A stretch of 64,000 nt of DNA from Paenibacillus tengchongensis (GTDB taxonomy: Bacteria; Bacillota; Bacilli; Paenibacillales; Paenibacillaceae): positions 434,001 to 498,000 of the forward strand of contig NZ_WACP01000001.1 in the NCBI RefSeq assembly GCF_008973665.1, given 5' to 3'. Positions 9,762 through 18,772 of this stretch are shown in pieces. Every line of letters starts with the position of its first letter. Within the stretch, counting starts at the first letter, position 1. The notes below the pieces were generated by a model that did no database searches, was not told where the DNA came from, and was given only the letters and a program-made list of their open reading frames with translations. A program made the position numbers and the translations under genes.

Positions 9762-10385
9762 CTATCTCTCCCTTCTGCATGGAATAAGCCCGTCTTCCGT
9801 AATCAATATATCCATATAAGCATCATGATTATCCATCGGCACATCCGGGATAACCTGCTCGCCGTATGCCAGTCCGGCCCACAGCGGGGGCCTTGCTCCC
9901 GCCCGGCCGGCGGATGTCCAGTCAGCATACAGCCGGTCATAATAGCCCCGGCCGTATCCCAGACGGCCTCCGCGCCGGTCAAAGGCAAGCCCCGGCACGA
10001 TTACTGCACCCGGAGTGCAATCCATGGGAACAGGCTCCGCTGCCGCCGGCTCCATAATGCCGTAGGCTCCTGGCGCAAGCTCGTCCCAATGGTTCACCCG
10101 GTGCAGGCTCATCGCTCCGGTCTCCCGGATGACCCGCGGCAGCAATACCGTGATGCCCCTGGACCAGGCACCGTCAATCAGCGGACGGCAGTCCAGCTCG
10201 GAACGGAACGGCACATAAGCAAGCAGGGTATTCACCTGCTCCCCGTCCAGCCATTCCAGCGCCCGTTCGCAGGCTGCGGCTGACCATCTGCTCCGCTGCT
10301 CTCCCGCCAGCGCGTCACGTACGGCGGCTCTCTCCGCCCGCAGCGCCTTCTTCAGGGCTGCCGGCGGCGCTGCTTGGCCCGTCAT
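9762..10385 (-). CDS. 5-formyltetrahydrofolate cyclo-ligase
   Basis: A 207-residue enzyme that turns 5-formyl-THF into 5,10-methenyl-THF using ATP. The family signature is GLAFDRRGGRLGYGRGYYDR (substrate and ATP loop); LLAYVPFRSELDCRPLI marks the N-terminal half. The ATG at 10385 is chosen because GGAGG lies ahead of it; an upstream in-frame ATG would add 13 unsupported residues. It is the first gene of the operon with moaC and mogA. Confidence 0.93.
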   Translation of the reverse strand: MTGQAAPPAALKKALRAERAAVRDALAGEQRSRWSAAACERALEWLDGEQVNTLLAYVPFRSELDCRPLIDGAWSRGITVLLPRVIRETGAMSLHRVNHWDELAPGAYGIMEPAAAEPVPMDCTPGAVIVPGLAFDRRGGRLGYGRGYYDRLYADWTSAGRAGARPPLWAGLAYGEQVIPDVPMDNHDAYMDILITEDGLIPCRRER

Positions 10386-10628
10386 CGGCAGATGCCTCCT
10401 TCTCTCCTGTGCACAGAATTTCACCTGTATGTAAATTCAGTTTACCACTCTTCTCCCCGCTTCGCCAAGGTTGAAACATTAACGTTGTTAACCGAATTGA
10501 ATTGTTCAGGCCCTCGCACAGGTTAAGCTTTTCATGTACACTATATAGAAAAGAATTACCGGTGTGCCGGCCGTGGGCAACGTTCCGGTGCACCGGGTGA
10601 ATATTGTAGGGCGGAGGTTTCAATCAGC

Positions 10629-12584
10629 ATGCTTCTTCAAGCGACAGGCATCACTAAATCATACGGAATTACGAACGTCCTGGACGGTATCAGCCTGCAG
10701 GTTAATGAGAAGGAACGGGTCGGTCTGGTCGGCGTCAACGGCGCCGGCAAGTCCACCTTCCTGCAGATTCTCGCAGGCGAAATGTCTTATGACGGCGGTC
10801 AGATTCATAAAGCCAAGGAGACCACAATCGGCTATCTGGCCCAGAACAGCGGGCTGCAGTCGGATAAGACTATAATGGAGGAAATGCTGGCCGTCTTCGC
10901 GCCGCTGATTGAGGCCGAAGCCGAGCTGCGCCAGCTCGAGCAGCAAATCTCCGATCCCCGCTTGGCCGAAGATCCCAAGCGTTACGAGGAACTGCTGGAG
11001 CGGTATGCGAAGCGCTCGGACTGGTTCAAGGACCACGGCGGCTATGAGATGCAGACGCGGATCCGCAGTGTCCTGCACGGAATGGGCTTCGGCGATTTCC
11101 CGCCGGATACCGCAATATCCACGCTCAGCGGCGGGCAGAAGACACGGCTGGCACTGGCCCGTATTCTGCTGCAGGCTCCCGATCTTCTGATGCTGGATGA
11201 GCCGACCAACCATCTCGATATCGAGACGCTCACCTGGCTGGAGGATTATCTGCGCAGCTATTCGGGCGGCATTCTCGTCGTCTCCCATGACCGCTATTTC
11301 CTGGACCGGCTGGTGACGACCATTGTGGAGATTGAACGGCATCAATCCCGCCGGTACACAGGCAACTACAGCAGATACATGGATCTGAAAGCGGCAGAGT
11401 ATGAAACCCGCATGAAGCAGTACGAGAAGCAGCAAGATGAGATTGCGCGGCTTGAGGATTTCGTACAGCGCAATATCGTACGCGCTTCCACCACCAAGCG
11501 GGCGCAGAGCCGGCGCAAGGCGCTGGAGAAGATGGAAAGGATGGAGAAGCCGCTGGGGGAACTGAAGAAAGCCAGCTTCTCCTTTGAGTCGGATTTCATG
11601 TCGGGCAAGGAAGTGCTGCAGGTCCGCGATGTGGCGGTAGCCTTCAGTGAAGATGCGGCCCCGCTGTTCCGGAATGCCTCTTTCGAGCTGCGGCGCGGCG
11701 AGACGGCGGCGCTGATCGGTCCGAACGGGATCGGTAAATCGACGCTGCTGCAATGCCTCACAGGCAGCCGCCAGCCTTCGGCCGGCACCGTGAACTGGGG
11801 AGCCAAGGTCAAGATCGCGTTCTATGATCAGGAGCAGACTGCACTCAATCCGAACAATACGGTGCTGGAGGAGCTATGGAGCGAATACCCGATGCTGGAG
11901 GAGGCGCGGATCCGCACGGTGCTCGGCAATTTCCTCTTCAGCGGCGAGGATGTCCTGAAGAAGATTTCCGCGCTCAGCGGCGGAGAGAAGGCACGCGTCT
12001 CCCTTTCCAAGCTGATGCTGCGCGGTGCCAACATGCTCATCCTCGACGAGCCGACCAACCATCTGGATCTCGTCAGCCGCGAGGTGCTGGAAGCGGCGCT
12101 GATCGATTTTGACGGCACGCTGCTCTTTATTTCCCATGACCGTTACTTCCTCAACAAAATGGCCGAGCGCGTGCTGGAGCTGCATCCCGGAGGCATCGAT
12201 CCTTATCTCGGCAACTATGACGATTACATGGAGAAGAAACGGGAGCTTGCAGCCATCGCCCTGGAGGAAGCCGAACAGGCCGCCGCCAAACGCGTACGAA
12301 GCTTGGAAGCTGACAGCCCGGTTGCCGAGAAAGGAACCGCCAGCTCTTACGAAGCCGACAAACAGCAAAAACGCGAGGAGCGCTCACGCCAGCGCAAAAT
12401 CGCCGAACTGGAGGACCACATCTCCCGTCTTGAAGCAGAAATCGCTGAACTGGAGCATGAAATGGCCCAGCCGGAGATTTTCCAGGATTATATCGCCCTT
12501 CAAGCCCGTGAAACGAGCCTGAGCGACAAAAAGGACCGCCTCACCGCATTATTCGAGGAATGGGAGAATCTTGCCGCAGAATAG
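10629..12584 (+). CDS. ABC-F family ATPase (YdiF-like)
   Basis: A 651-residue soluble protein with two ABC domains and no membrane segments. The Walker A motifs are GVNGAGKST at residue 35 and GPNGIGKST at residue 364, each with a signature (LSGGQKTRLALA and LSGGEKARVSLSK) and a Walker B (LLMLDEPTNHLD, MLILDEPTNHLD). A linker (VQRNIVRASTTKRAQSRRKA) and a charged coiled-coil C-terminus complete the plan. ABC-F proteins act on ribosomes. Its place beside moaC and the tsa operon matches B. subtilis ydiF. GGAGG precedes the ATG; it is divergent from the folate gene. Confidence 0.93.
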   Translation: MLLQATGITKSYGITNVLDGISLQVNEKERVGLVGVNGAGKSTFLQILAGEMSYDGGQIHKAKETTIGYLAQNSGLQSDKTIMEEMLAVFAPLIEAEAELRQLEQQISDPRLAEDPKRYEELLERYAKRSDWFKDHGGYEMQTRIRSVLHGMGFGDFPPDTAISTLSGGQKTRLALARILLQAPDLLMLDEPTNHLDIETLTWLEDYLRSYSGGILVVSHDRYFLDRLVTTIVEIERHQSRRYTGNYSRYMDLKAAEYETRMKQYEKQQDEIARLEDFVQRNIVRASTTKRAQSRRKALEKMERMEKPLGELKKASFSFESDFMSGKEVLQVRDVAVAFSEDAAPLFRNASFELRRGETAALIGPNGIGKSTLLQCLTGSRQPSAGTVNWGAKVKIAFYDQEQTALNPNNTVLEELWSEYPMLEEARIRTVLGNFLFSGEDVLKKISALSGGEKARVSLSKLMLRGANMLILDEPTNHLDLVSREVLEAALIDFDGTLLFISHDRYFLNKMAERVLELHPGGIDPYLGNYDDYMEKKRELAAIALEEAEQAAAKRVRSLEADSPVAEKGTASSYEADKQQKREERSRQRKIAELEDHISRLEAEIAELEHEMAQPEIFQDYIALQARETSLSDKKDRLTALFEEWENLAAE

Positions 12585-12638
12585 GGTAAATATATTAAAT
12601 AAATATTTTTTAACTGTTCCCGATTTGTTCATATTTCG

Positions 12639-12898
12639 TTATCCACAAGCTGATCCACAGCTTTCGTGCATAACTCACCCTAAAAAAAGGCCCCCGGGGC
12701 CTTTTTTTAGGCTTTAAATCGCACCTTTCGTTGTCAAGAACTTTTTATCCACCGAATTATCCACATTATCCACAATCGCCACAGATTATTTCCCGGGAAT
12801 AAATCCACTGCTAGAGGGCTGCGGAAAAGGGTTGGTATTGCTGATTTTACACGATTTTTACACAAGTAGTACGGAATATGTGGATAACGTTGTCCACA
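12639..12898. promoter_or_regulatory. Cluster of DnaA boxes
   Basis: The gap between the ABC-F gene and leuA holds four exact TTATCCACA boxes (12639-12647, 12757-12765 and 12766-12774 on plus, 12879-12887 on minus). There are also four single-mismatch copies: TGATCCACA at 12651, TTATGCACG on minus at 12665-12673, TTATCCACC at 12745 and TTGTCCACA at 12890. Two exact boxes are directly adjacent. The density is far above chance and marks a DnaA-binding region away from any dnaA or dnaN gene. Confidence 0.8.
12682..12708. terminator. Bidirectional intrinsic terminator between ABC-F gene and leuA
   Basis: A perfect palindrome of seven A, GGCCCC, one central base, GGGGCC-type arm and seven T. It serves the converging ABC-F (+) and leuA (-) transcripts and lies inside the DnaA-box cluster. 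Confidence 0.85.
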
Positions 12899-12956
12899 CC
12901 TTGACAAATACAGTATTCGCTATTTTACGAGTTTTTTCGTCAAAGGCGCATGAACA

Positions 12957-14513
12957 CTAATTTAAGCTGAGGATCTGCTCCTCTGCCCCGGCGGCAAGCA
13001 GCGCTGCATTGCAGGCGGCGACATAAGCCAGCCCTGCGGCCATTACGATGTCCGGGTGGATGGCTGTCCCGCGGAATTTGCCGCCTTTCCACTCCACCAT
13101 AACCGCGGCCTCGGCCTGGGCGTTCCCGCCGCTGCCGAGCGAATGCAGCTCCAGCCCGTCAAAGCCGATATTCTCGGCAATCCCCTGGCCGATAGCGGCA
13201 ATGACCGCCTCCAGCGGTCCGTCTCCGGTGCTGGTATAGGATTCTTCCCGGCCGCTTCCCAGATGCCGGACCGTGACGGCAGCCACGCGGCGCGGCGCAC
13301 TGCCGGCCAGCACCTGTACCTCGCCCAGCTCATAGATCTGCGCCTGCTGGCCGGTGGTGCTGCTGACCATCCGCAGCAGCTCGTCATCGCTGACCGACTT
13401 CTGGCGGTCGGCCGTTTCCTTAAAAGAGGCATACAGCGTCTCCAGCTCTGCCGAATCGAGGGCAATACCGTATTTGGCGGCGCGGTCCTTCAGGGCATGC
13501 CTGCCGGAATGCTTGCCGAGAATAATCATATTGCGCGGAATGCCCAGCCGTTCCGGGTCCATAATCTCATAGGTGCTGCGGTCCTTCAGCAGACCGTCCT
13601 GATGGATGCCGGACTCGTGCTGGAAGGCGTTTCTGCCGACCACCGGCTTGTTATAGGCTATGGGAAAATGCATGGCCCCGCTGATCATCCGTGACGTGTC
13701 ATACAGCTTATCCAGCACAATTCCCGTTTCTGCCCCCAAGGCATCGCCTCTCGTCTCCAGCGCCATGACCAGCTCCTCCAGCGCACAGTTGCCGGTCCGC
13801 TCCCCGACACCGTTGACGGTCACCTCGATCTGCGTGGCGCCCCCGGCAATGGCCGCCAGGCTGTTCGCCACCGCCAGGCCCAAATCATTATGGCAGTGGG
13901 CGCTGTAGCTGACCTTGTCCCCGCCTCTGGCGCCCAGCCGCACCTGCCGGAACATTTCGCCGTACTCCTGCGGCAGCGCGTACCCTACGGTATCCGGCAA
14001 ATTGATAATGCTGGCCCCTTCCTCGATCACGGCCTCGACCATCTCGATAAGCTCGGCAATTCCCGTCCGCGCCGCATCCATCGCCGTAAATTCCACTACG
14101 TCGCAGAACTGGCGGGCATAAGCCGTCATCTCGCGGGCGGTCGCTACCACCTCGGCCCTGCTCTTACGCAGCTGATGCTGCAGATGAATGTCGGAGGAGG
14201 AAATGAACAGGTGAATCCGCCGCCGTGCGGCGTCCCGGGTGGCCCGGACGGCGGCGTCGATATCACCGCGGACAGCCCGGGCGAAGCCGCAAATCTCAAC
14301 GCCCTGCAGACTCCGGGAGATCGCCTCCACCGCTGCGAAGTCGCCGGGGCTGGATACCGGAAACCCCGGCTCCAGCACATCCACGCCGAGCTCGGCCAGC
14401 TTGTGGGCCAGGATGATCTTCTGCTCGGGGGTGAGGCTTGCTCCCGGCGCCTGTTCCCCGTCGCGCAGCGTCGTGTCAAAAATCTGAATCCGTTTCTTCA
14501 CCGGAATAATCAT
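12957..14513 (-). CDS. leuA: 2-isopropylmalate synthase
   Basis: A 518-residue enzyme that condenses acetyl-CoA with 2-ketoisovalerate in the first committed step of leucine synthesis. The catalytic TIM barrel shows [16 protein letters not shown] at residues 12-27, the metal site [33 protein letters not shown] and the substrate motif [12 protein letters not shown]. The C-terminal ~120 residues are the leucine-binding regulatory domain. leuB, leuC and leuD are not nearby. AGGAGG precedes the ATG. Leader RNA with T-box elements lies upstream. Confidence 0.97.
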   Translation of the reverse strand: MIIPVKKRIQIFDTTLRDGEQAPGASLTPEQKIILAHKLAELGVDVLEPGFPVSSPGDFAAVEAISRSLQGVEICGFARAVRGDIDAAVRATRDAARRRIHLFISSSDIHLQHQLRKSRAEVVATAREMTAYARQFCDVVEFTAMDAARTGIAELIEMVEAVIEEGASIINLPDTVGYALPQEYGEMFRQVRLGARGGDKVSYSAHCHNDLGLAVANSLAAIAGGATQIEVTVNGVGERTGNCALEELVMALETRGDALGAETGIVLDKLYDTSRMISGAMHFPIAYNKPVVGRNAFQHESGIHQDGLLKDRSTYEIMDPERLGIPRNMIILGKHSGRHALKDRAAKYGIALDSAELETLYASFKETADRQKSVSDDELLRMVSSTTGQQAQIYELGEVQVLAGSAPRRVAAVTVRHLGSGREESYTSTGDGPLEAVIAAIGQGIAENIGFDGLELHSLGSGGNAQAEAAVMVEWKGGKFRGTAIHPDIVMAAGLAYVAACNAALLAAGAEEQILSLN

Positions 14514-14689
14514 AATAATCTCCTCCTAAGGTTTAGATGACCTAATCAAGCTATGGCGCAGTGCCGCACGTCGACTTGCGACACTGCATCTTCTCCCGCC
14601 CACTGCTGCCGGCAGCATGATGGAGAGCGGCTCGAAGCCTTACTCTCCGGCATTGTTCCGGGACCGGGAAGCTCCCGGCCTCCCGGAAC

Positions 14690-15012
14690 AATGCAAAAAA
14701 CCCGCCGTCTCATCAAAGAGACGGCGGGTTACACCCTCCGCGGTACCACTCTTCTTGACGCCGGGTGATTGCCTGTTCAAGCATCTCACGCCGCTGGCGT
14801 CCAGCTTCGCTCCATCTGCCCGCCCGGCGACCCTGCAGGTGTGCGCCTTACGGGCAGATGGAGTCCGGTAACGGGGACACCGTAGCGGCATACTAGCTTT
14901 CCGCCGCTCCGCTCCCGGGCGAGATTCAATGCTTCCGGTGACTGCGTCGCACCTCCCCGCAGCTCTCTGCACACCGTAATCATCTACTGCTCCCGTTCAT
15001 CGCGTTTTACTC
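14690..15012 (-). promoter_or_regulatory. T-box leader (leucine), proximal to leuA
   Basis: On the minus strand the leader starts near GCGATGAACGGGAGCAGTAG, has the AGAGAGCTGCGGGGAGGTGC element of stem I, and a specifier region with GAATCTCGCC in which a CTC leucine codon can be read. It ends with the T-box core AAGAGTGGTACCGCGG (14738-14753) and a terminator hairpin (CCCGCCGTCTC/GAGACGGCGGG plus T-run) at 14695-14728. Uncharged tRNA-Leu should favour the antiterminator and switch on leuA. There is no strong promoter directly upstream. Confidence 0.9.
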
Positions 15013-15327
15013 TGTTTACAATTTTTATACATCCTCTTGCGTTGGATCGTGCCGTTCGATCACCTTACCAGCTAACGACAGCCTTACTTCTAAGTGGATT
15101 TTCGCCAACTAATTTGACTTTTCTCAGCGATCTGGAAGCATTAGTTTGATTTCAGCTACTTAAATCCTTCATTACTCCACTCCCAGAACATATAAGCCCG
15201 AATTAGTTGGCGGTTATCCATCTAGTTCTCTAGCATGCAACAAATCCGCTAATTTAAGTGGTGAAAATCGAATTAGCCTCCACACACGCACATCGGCCGC
15301 CGCCGCACCGCGCATTCCAAAGACGCC

Positions 15328-15685
15328 AAAAAGCCTGCCGTCTCTATTCAAGAGACGACAGGCTTGAACTGTCGCGGTACCACTCTTGTTGATATTGCTC
15401 AAGTAGCGCCATTATAGCCGCCAAGCAATATCCCCTCATCAACCTGCATACGTGCAAAGTGTATCCACACGCTTCCGTATCAGGCCACCCGTTCACGGAG
15501 GTTACCCGTAACCGTGTACGCCGGCTGAATGTCCTGATCTGACCTGACAGACATGCCGTTTCCACCGCTCCGCTTCCGGACGAGTTCAGGATTCCTTCGG
15601 CTGATTCGCACCTTAACCATCAGCTCTCTTGACCCGGAATGACCCTACTGCTTCCGTTCATCGCGTTTTCGCTTTATAGAATTGA
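15328..15685 (-). promoter_or_regulatory. Second, upstream T-box leader in series
   Basis: A second T-box on the same strand: GCGATGAACGGAAGCAGTAG at its start, AGAGAGCTGATGGTTAAGG, specifier region TGAACTCGTCC (CTC, leucine), T-box core AAGAGTGGTACCGCGA near 15373-15388, and terminator stem GCCTGTCGTCTC/GAGACGGCAGGC with five T near 15329-15364. No gene lies between it and the leuA-proximal T-box (15013-15327 is empty as far as I can see), so both probably act on leuA. Confidence 0.88.
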
Positions 15686-15694
15686 ATTGTCAAG

Positions 15695-15724
15695 ATTATA
15701 CCTGTAAGCCGCAAAAGCTGTCAA
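15695..15724 (-). promoter_or_regulatory. Sigma-A promoter of the tandem T-box/leuA transcript
   Basis: On the minus strand, perfect TTGACA (15719-15724) and perfect TATAAT (15695-15700) are 18 bases apart, just ahead of the upstream T-box. It lies beyond the tsaD stop codon. Confidence 0.85.
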
Positions 15725-15747
15725 TAGCCGGAATGGCTGGGATGCGC

Positions 15748-16812
15748 TTATTCCTGTCCATTCTCTCCGTCAGCTACGGACCACTGTTCCAGCGACAGGC
15801 CCGGATCAGCGACCATATCCAGCGGCGTACCGCCGTCATGCAGCCATTTCACATAAGCCGCTGCGCCGATCATCGCCGCATTGTCGGTGCAATATACCGG
15901 CGGCGGAATAATCAGCTCAATCCGCTCCGCCTCGCAGCGGGCGGCCAGCGCTTCCCGCAGGCCCTTGTTCGCAGCTACCCCGCCGGAGAGCAGCAGCTGA
16001 CGCGCCCCGGTGGCGCGGACGGCGCGGACCGCCTTCTCGACCAGCACCTCGACGACGGATTCCTGGAAGCCGCGGGCGATCCCCGCGACATCCGGCGTCA
16101 GGCCCTTCATCTTGCTCTGGTTCACCACGTTCAGCACTGCCGACTTCAAGCCGCTGAAGCTGAAATCATAGGAATCCGGCTCCAGCCATACCCGGGGCAG
16201 CGGTACCGCCTCGGGCGCTTCATGCGCCAGCCGGTCCACATGGGGGCCGCCGGGATAGGGAAAGCCCAGCGCCCGCGCCACCTTGTCATAGGCTTCACCG
16301 ACCGCATCGTCGCGGGTACGGCCGATGATCCGGAACTCGCCCTCGCGGGGCATGTCCACCAGCTCCGTATGCCCGCCGGAGACGACAAGCGTCATGCAGG
16401 GATACTGCAGCTCTTTAACCAGCCGGTTGGCGTAAATATGCCCGGCGATATGATGCGTGCCGATCAGCGGCTTGCCCCAGGCGAGCGCCAGGCTTTTGGC
16501 CGCAACCACGCCTACCAGCAGCGCACCCACGAGTCCCGGGCCCTGCGTGACGGCAACGGCGGTAAGCTGCTTTGGCTCTACGCCCGCCTTGGCCAGCGCC
16601 TCTTCTATAATAATCGTAATGACCTCCACATGCTTGCGGGAAGCCACCTCGGGAACGACGCCGCCGAATGCGCGGTGCGTCTCAATCTGGCTGGAAATGA
16701 CGTTGCTCAGCACCTCCCGGCCATCCTTGACGACGGCGACTGAGGTCTCATCGCAGCTCGTTTCGATCGCCAGTATCAGCACAGGCTGACTGGCGCCTGT
16801 AACGGTGTTCAT
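15748..16812 (-). CDS. tsaD: tRNA N6-adenosine threonylcarbamoyltransferase TsaD
   Basis: A 354-residue Kae1/TsaD protein (formerly Gcp) that transfers threonylcarbamoyl to A37 of ANN-decoding tRNAs. It shows the nucleotide-binding start ILAIETSCDETSVAVV, the metal-binding HIAGH at residues 121-125, the family signature MTLVVSGGHTELV, and ARQLLLSGGVAANKGLR. It is the last gene of the overlapping tsaE-tsaB-rimI-tsaD set, sharing four bases with rimI. Confidence 0.98.
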   Translation of the reverse strand: MNTVTGASQPVLILAIETSCDETSVAVVKDGREVLSNVISSQIETHRAFGGVVPEVASRKHVEVITIIIEEALAKAGVEPKQLTAVAVTQGPGLVGALLVGVVAAKSLALAWGKPLIGTHHIAGHIYANRLVKELQYPCMTLVVSGGHTELVDMPREGEFRIIGRTRDDAVGEAYDKVARALGFPYPGGPHVDRLAHEAPEAVPLPRVWLEPDSYDFSFSGLKSAVLNVVNQSKMKGLTPDVAGIARGFQESVVEVLVEKAVRAVRATGARQLLLSGGVAANKGLREALAARCEAERIELIIPPPVYCTDNAAMIGAAAYVKWLHDGGTPLDMVADPGLSLEQWSVADGENGQE

Positions 16813-17333
16813 CTAGAATCCACTCTTCCTTCCATCAGGCCCTCTTTCCCGTATTCCGGCAGATCCGCCCACATGATCAGCGCGTCCTCACGGTTGTCCG
16901 AGTAATAGCCCTTGCGGGTGCCGGCAGGCCGGAACCCTTTTTTACGGTATAAATTTTGCGCGATCGTATTGGAGACACGCACTTCCAGCGTAATCGACTT
17001 CATCCCCAGAAAAGCCGCCGTCCGCATCAGCTCATCCAGCAGGCGCTCGCCCCATTTGCGGCCGCGGTATTCCTCCAGCAGGGCAATATTGGTCACATGG
17101 GCTTCGTCGACAATCGCCCACATGCCGGCATACCCGATAATCTGCCCTTCCAGCTCCATCACCATATATTTGGCAAAATGGTTATGGGTCAGCTCATTGC
17201 GGAAGGCCTCCTCCGTCCATGGCATCGTAAAGGCTTCATGTTCAATTACGAGGATGTGGGGAATATCCTCCAGCTTCATCAGGCGGAACACAAGCCCAGT
17301 TTGCGGATCTATCGTCCGTTCCGAATCCGTCAT
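16809..17333 (-). CDS. rimI: Ribosomal protein S18-alanine N-acetyltransferase (RimI-type GNAT)
   Basis: A 174-residue GNAT enzyme. RimI acetylates the N-terminal alanine of ribosomal protein S18. Visible features are FRLMKLEDIPHILVIEHEAF, the strand EAHVTNIALLEEYRGRKWGE with the acetyl-CoA loop (R-G-R-K-W-G), and the terminal NLYRKKGFRPAGTRKGYYSD with the usual aromatic motif. It overlaps tsaD and tsaB by four bases each, the same order as B. subtilis ydiC-ydiD-ydiE. Confidence 0.93.
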   Translation of the reverse strand: MTDSERTIDPQTGLVFRLMKLEDIPHILVIEHEAFTMPWTEEAFRNELTHNHFAKYMVMELEGQIIGYAGMWAIVDEAHVTNIALLEEYRGRKWGERLLDELMRTAAFLGMKSITLEVRVSNTIAQNLYRKKGFRPAGTRKGYYSDNREDALIMWADLPEYGKEGLMEGRVDSR

Positions 17334-18160
17334 TGCTTCTTCAGGCTCCCTTCACTGCTCCGGCGCAGATTAACCTCCGCTTCCGTGAGCTGGGTGTAAT
17401 TGGGAATCAATCCGTGAATCTCCTCTACCCTGCTGTAAGGCCCTTGTTCGCCCAAATAACCGACCCAGCGCCCCTCCAGCTCATAAGGCAATACCTGTAC
17501 ATGCCCCTTGTCCGGCAAAAGCCCCAGCGCTGCCGCACTTCCGTGCAGCGCGGTCTCGCCGACGAACCACAGCGTGCGCGGCTGCGCTCCTGCTGCGGCT
17601 GCCTTCTCCAGGCGCGCTTCCAGCTGCTGCACCCAATCGGCCATCAGGCGGATGCCGTCCGGCTCGAGCCTCTGCGGAGGCAGCTTACCGTCCGCGGCGA
17701 ACAGCGCCGTGTAGGCCTGTCCGCGCCGCGCGTCCAGCAGCGGAATAATCCAGTCCGTCCCGGAACCGGATACCCCTGCAGCGGCATCGTCCTCCCCGGA
17801 CTGCCGTGAAAGCCCGGCCTCATAGCCGCCCCAGGCCAGTGCATGCAGGCTGGACACCCCGGTCAGGGGAGCCTTCCAGGCCCAGGCCAGGGTCTTGGCG
17901 GCGGTCACCGCAATGCGCGTCCCGGTATAGGAACCCGGTCCGACCCCGACGATGACGCCCTCCAGCATTCCGGCTGCCGTCCCGGTTGCGCTCAGCGCCT
18001 GCTCGATGATCGGCAGCAGGTGCACAGAGTGATTCCGCTCTCCGGTGGCATTGATCTCATGCAGCAGCCGCCCGTTCTCGGTAATAGCTACACCCAGCAC
18101 AGCCGTTGCCGTATCCAGCGCCAAAAGCCGCTTGCGCGGCCCGTTATTTTGAATAGTCAT
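17330..18160 (-). CDS. tsaB: tRNA threonylcarbamoyladenosine complex dimerization subunit TsaB
   Basis: A 276-residue TsaD paralog that pairs with TsaD in t6A synthesis. It starts RLLALDTATAVLGVAITENG, carries the family motif GVGPGSYTGTRIAVTAAKTLAW near residue 90, and lacks the TsaD metal-binding histidines, as expected. A C-terminal half with an inserted low-complexity loop makes it somewhat longer than the B. subtilis protein. It overlaps tsaE by four bases and rimI by four. Confidence 0.95.
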   Translation of the reverse strand: MTIQNNGPRKRLLALDTATAVLGVAITENGRLLHEINATGERNHSVHLLPIIEQALSATGTAAGMLEGVIVGVGPGSYTGTRIAVTAAKTLAWAWKAPLTGVSSLHALAWGGYEAGLSRQSGEDDAAAGVSGSGTDWIIPLLDARRGQAYTALFAADGKLPPQRLEPDGIRLMADWVQQLEARLEKAAAAGAQPRTLWFVGETALHGSAAALGLLPDKGHVQVLPYELEGRWVGYLGEQGPYSRVEEIHGLIPNYTQLTEAEVNLRRSSEGSLKKQ

Positions 18161-18648
18161 CTTAAGTTACCCCACTTCTCCGTCAGAGCCCGGCACATGG
18201 CCGCATACGGCTCTCCGATTCCGGTCACCGTAATGACCCGTTCATCCACATCCGCAGTTTCGATCTGTATGTTCAGCCGCTCCGGCGGCAGCAGCTCCGC
18301 AATCAGACTGCTCCATTCCACCAGACATACGCCCTGCCCGTAAAAATATTCGTCGAGACCGAGCTCATCCGCCTCCTCCAGCGACAAACGGTACACATCC
18401 ATATGATAGAGCGGCAGACGGCCCGCGTATTCCTTGATAATGGTGAAGGTAGGGCTGTTCACAACGCCTTCCACTCCCAGATGGCGGGCAAAGCTTTGCG
18501 AGAAAGCTGTCTTGCCTGCTCCGAGATCACCGTCCAGACCGATTACCATACCCGCCGCAGAAAGGGCGGCGAGGTCGGCCGCAAGCCGCTGCGTATCCTG
18601 CAAGCTGCAGGAACGGGTGGTGAACACCGCTAAAGCATCATTATTCAA
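18157..18648 (-). CDS. tsaE: tRNA threonylcarbamoyladenosine biosynthesis ATPase TsaE
   Basis: A 163-residue P-loop ATPase of the t6A complex. It shows GDLGAGKT at residues 40-47, VNSPTFTIIKEY, LYHMDVYRL and LVEWSSLI. I chose the TTG at 18648 because GAGGTGG lies seven bases ahead and the resulting length fits the family; ATG codons at 18675 and 18696 are alternatives that would lengthen the N-terminus. It is the first gene of the overlapping tsaE-tsaB-rimI-tsaD set. Confidence 0.92.
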   Translation of the reverse strand: MNNDALAVFTTRSCSLQDTQRLAADLAALSAAGMVIGLDGDLGAGKTAFSQSFARHLGVEGVVNSPTFTIIKEYAGRLPLYHMDVYRLSLEEADELGLDEYFYGQGVCLVEWSSLIAELLPPERLNIQIETADVDERVITVTGIGEPYAAMCRALTEKWGNLR

Positions 18649-18772
18649 GCTGCAACCACCTCTTTCGCTGATCATCCATTCCTTGCCGGATCGCAATATT
18701 ATTCATTATATCGGTAGGATACTTTTACCGCAACAATCCGGCTCCCGGTAATCCCGGACAGATGCCGGCAGG

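Noticed and set aside
15344..15565. Frame of 73 codons inside the upstream T-box
   Set aside because: It lies over the T-box core and terminator and has no ribosome site.
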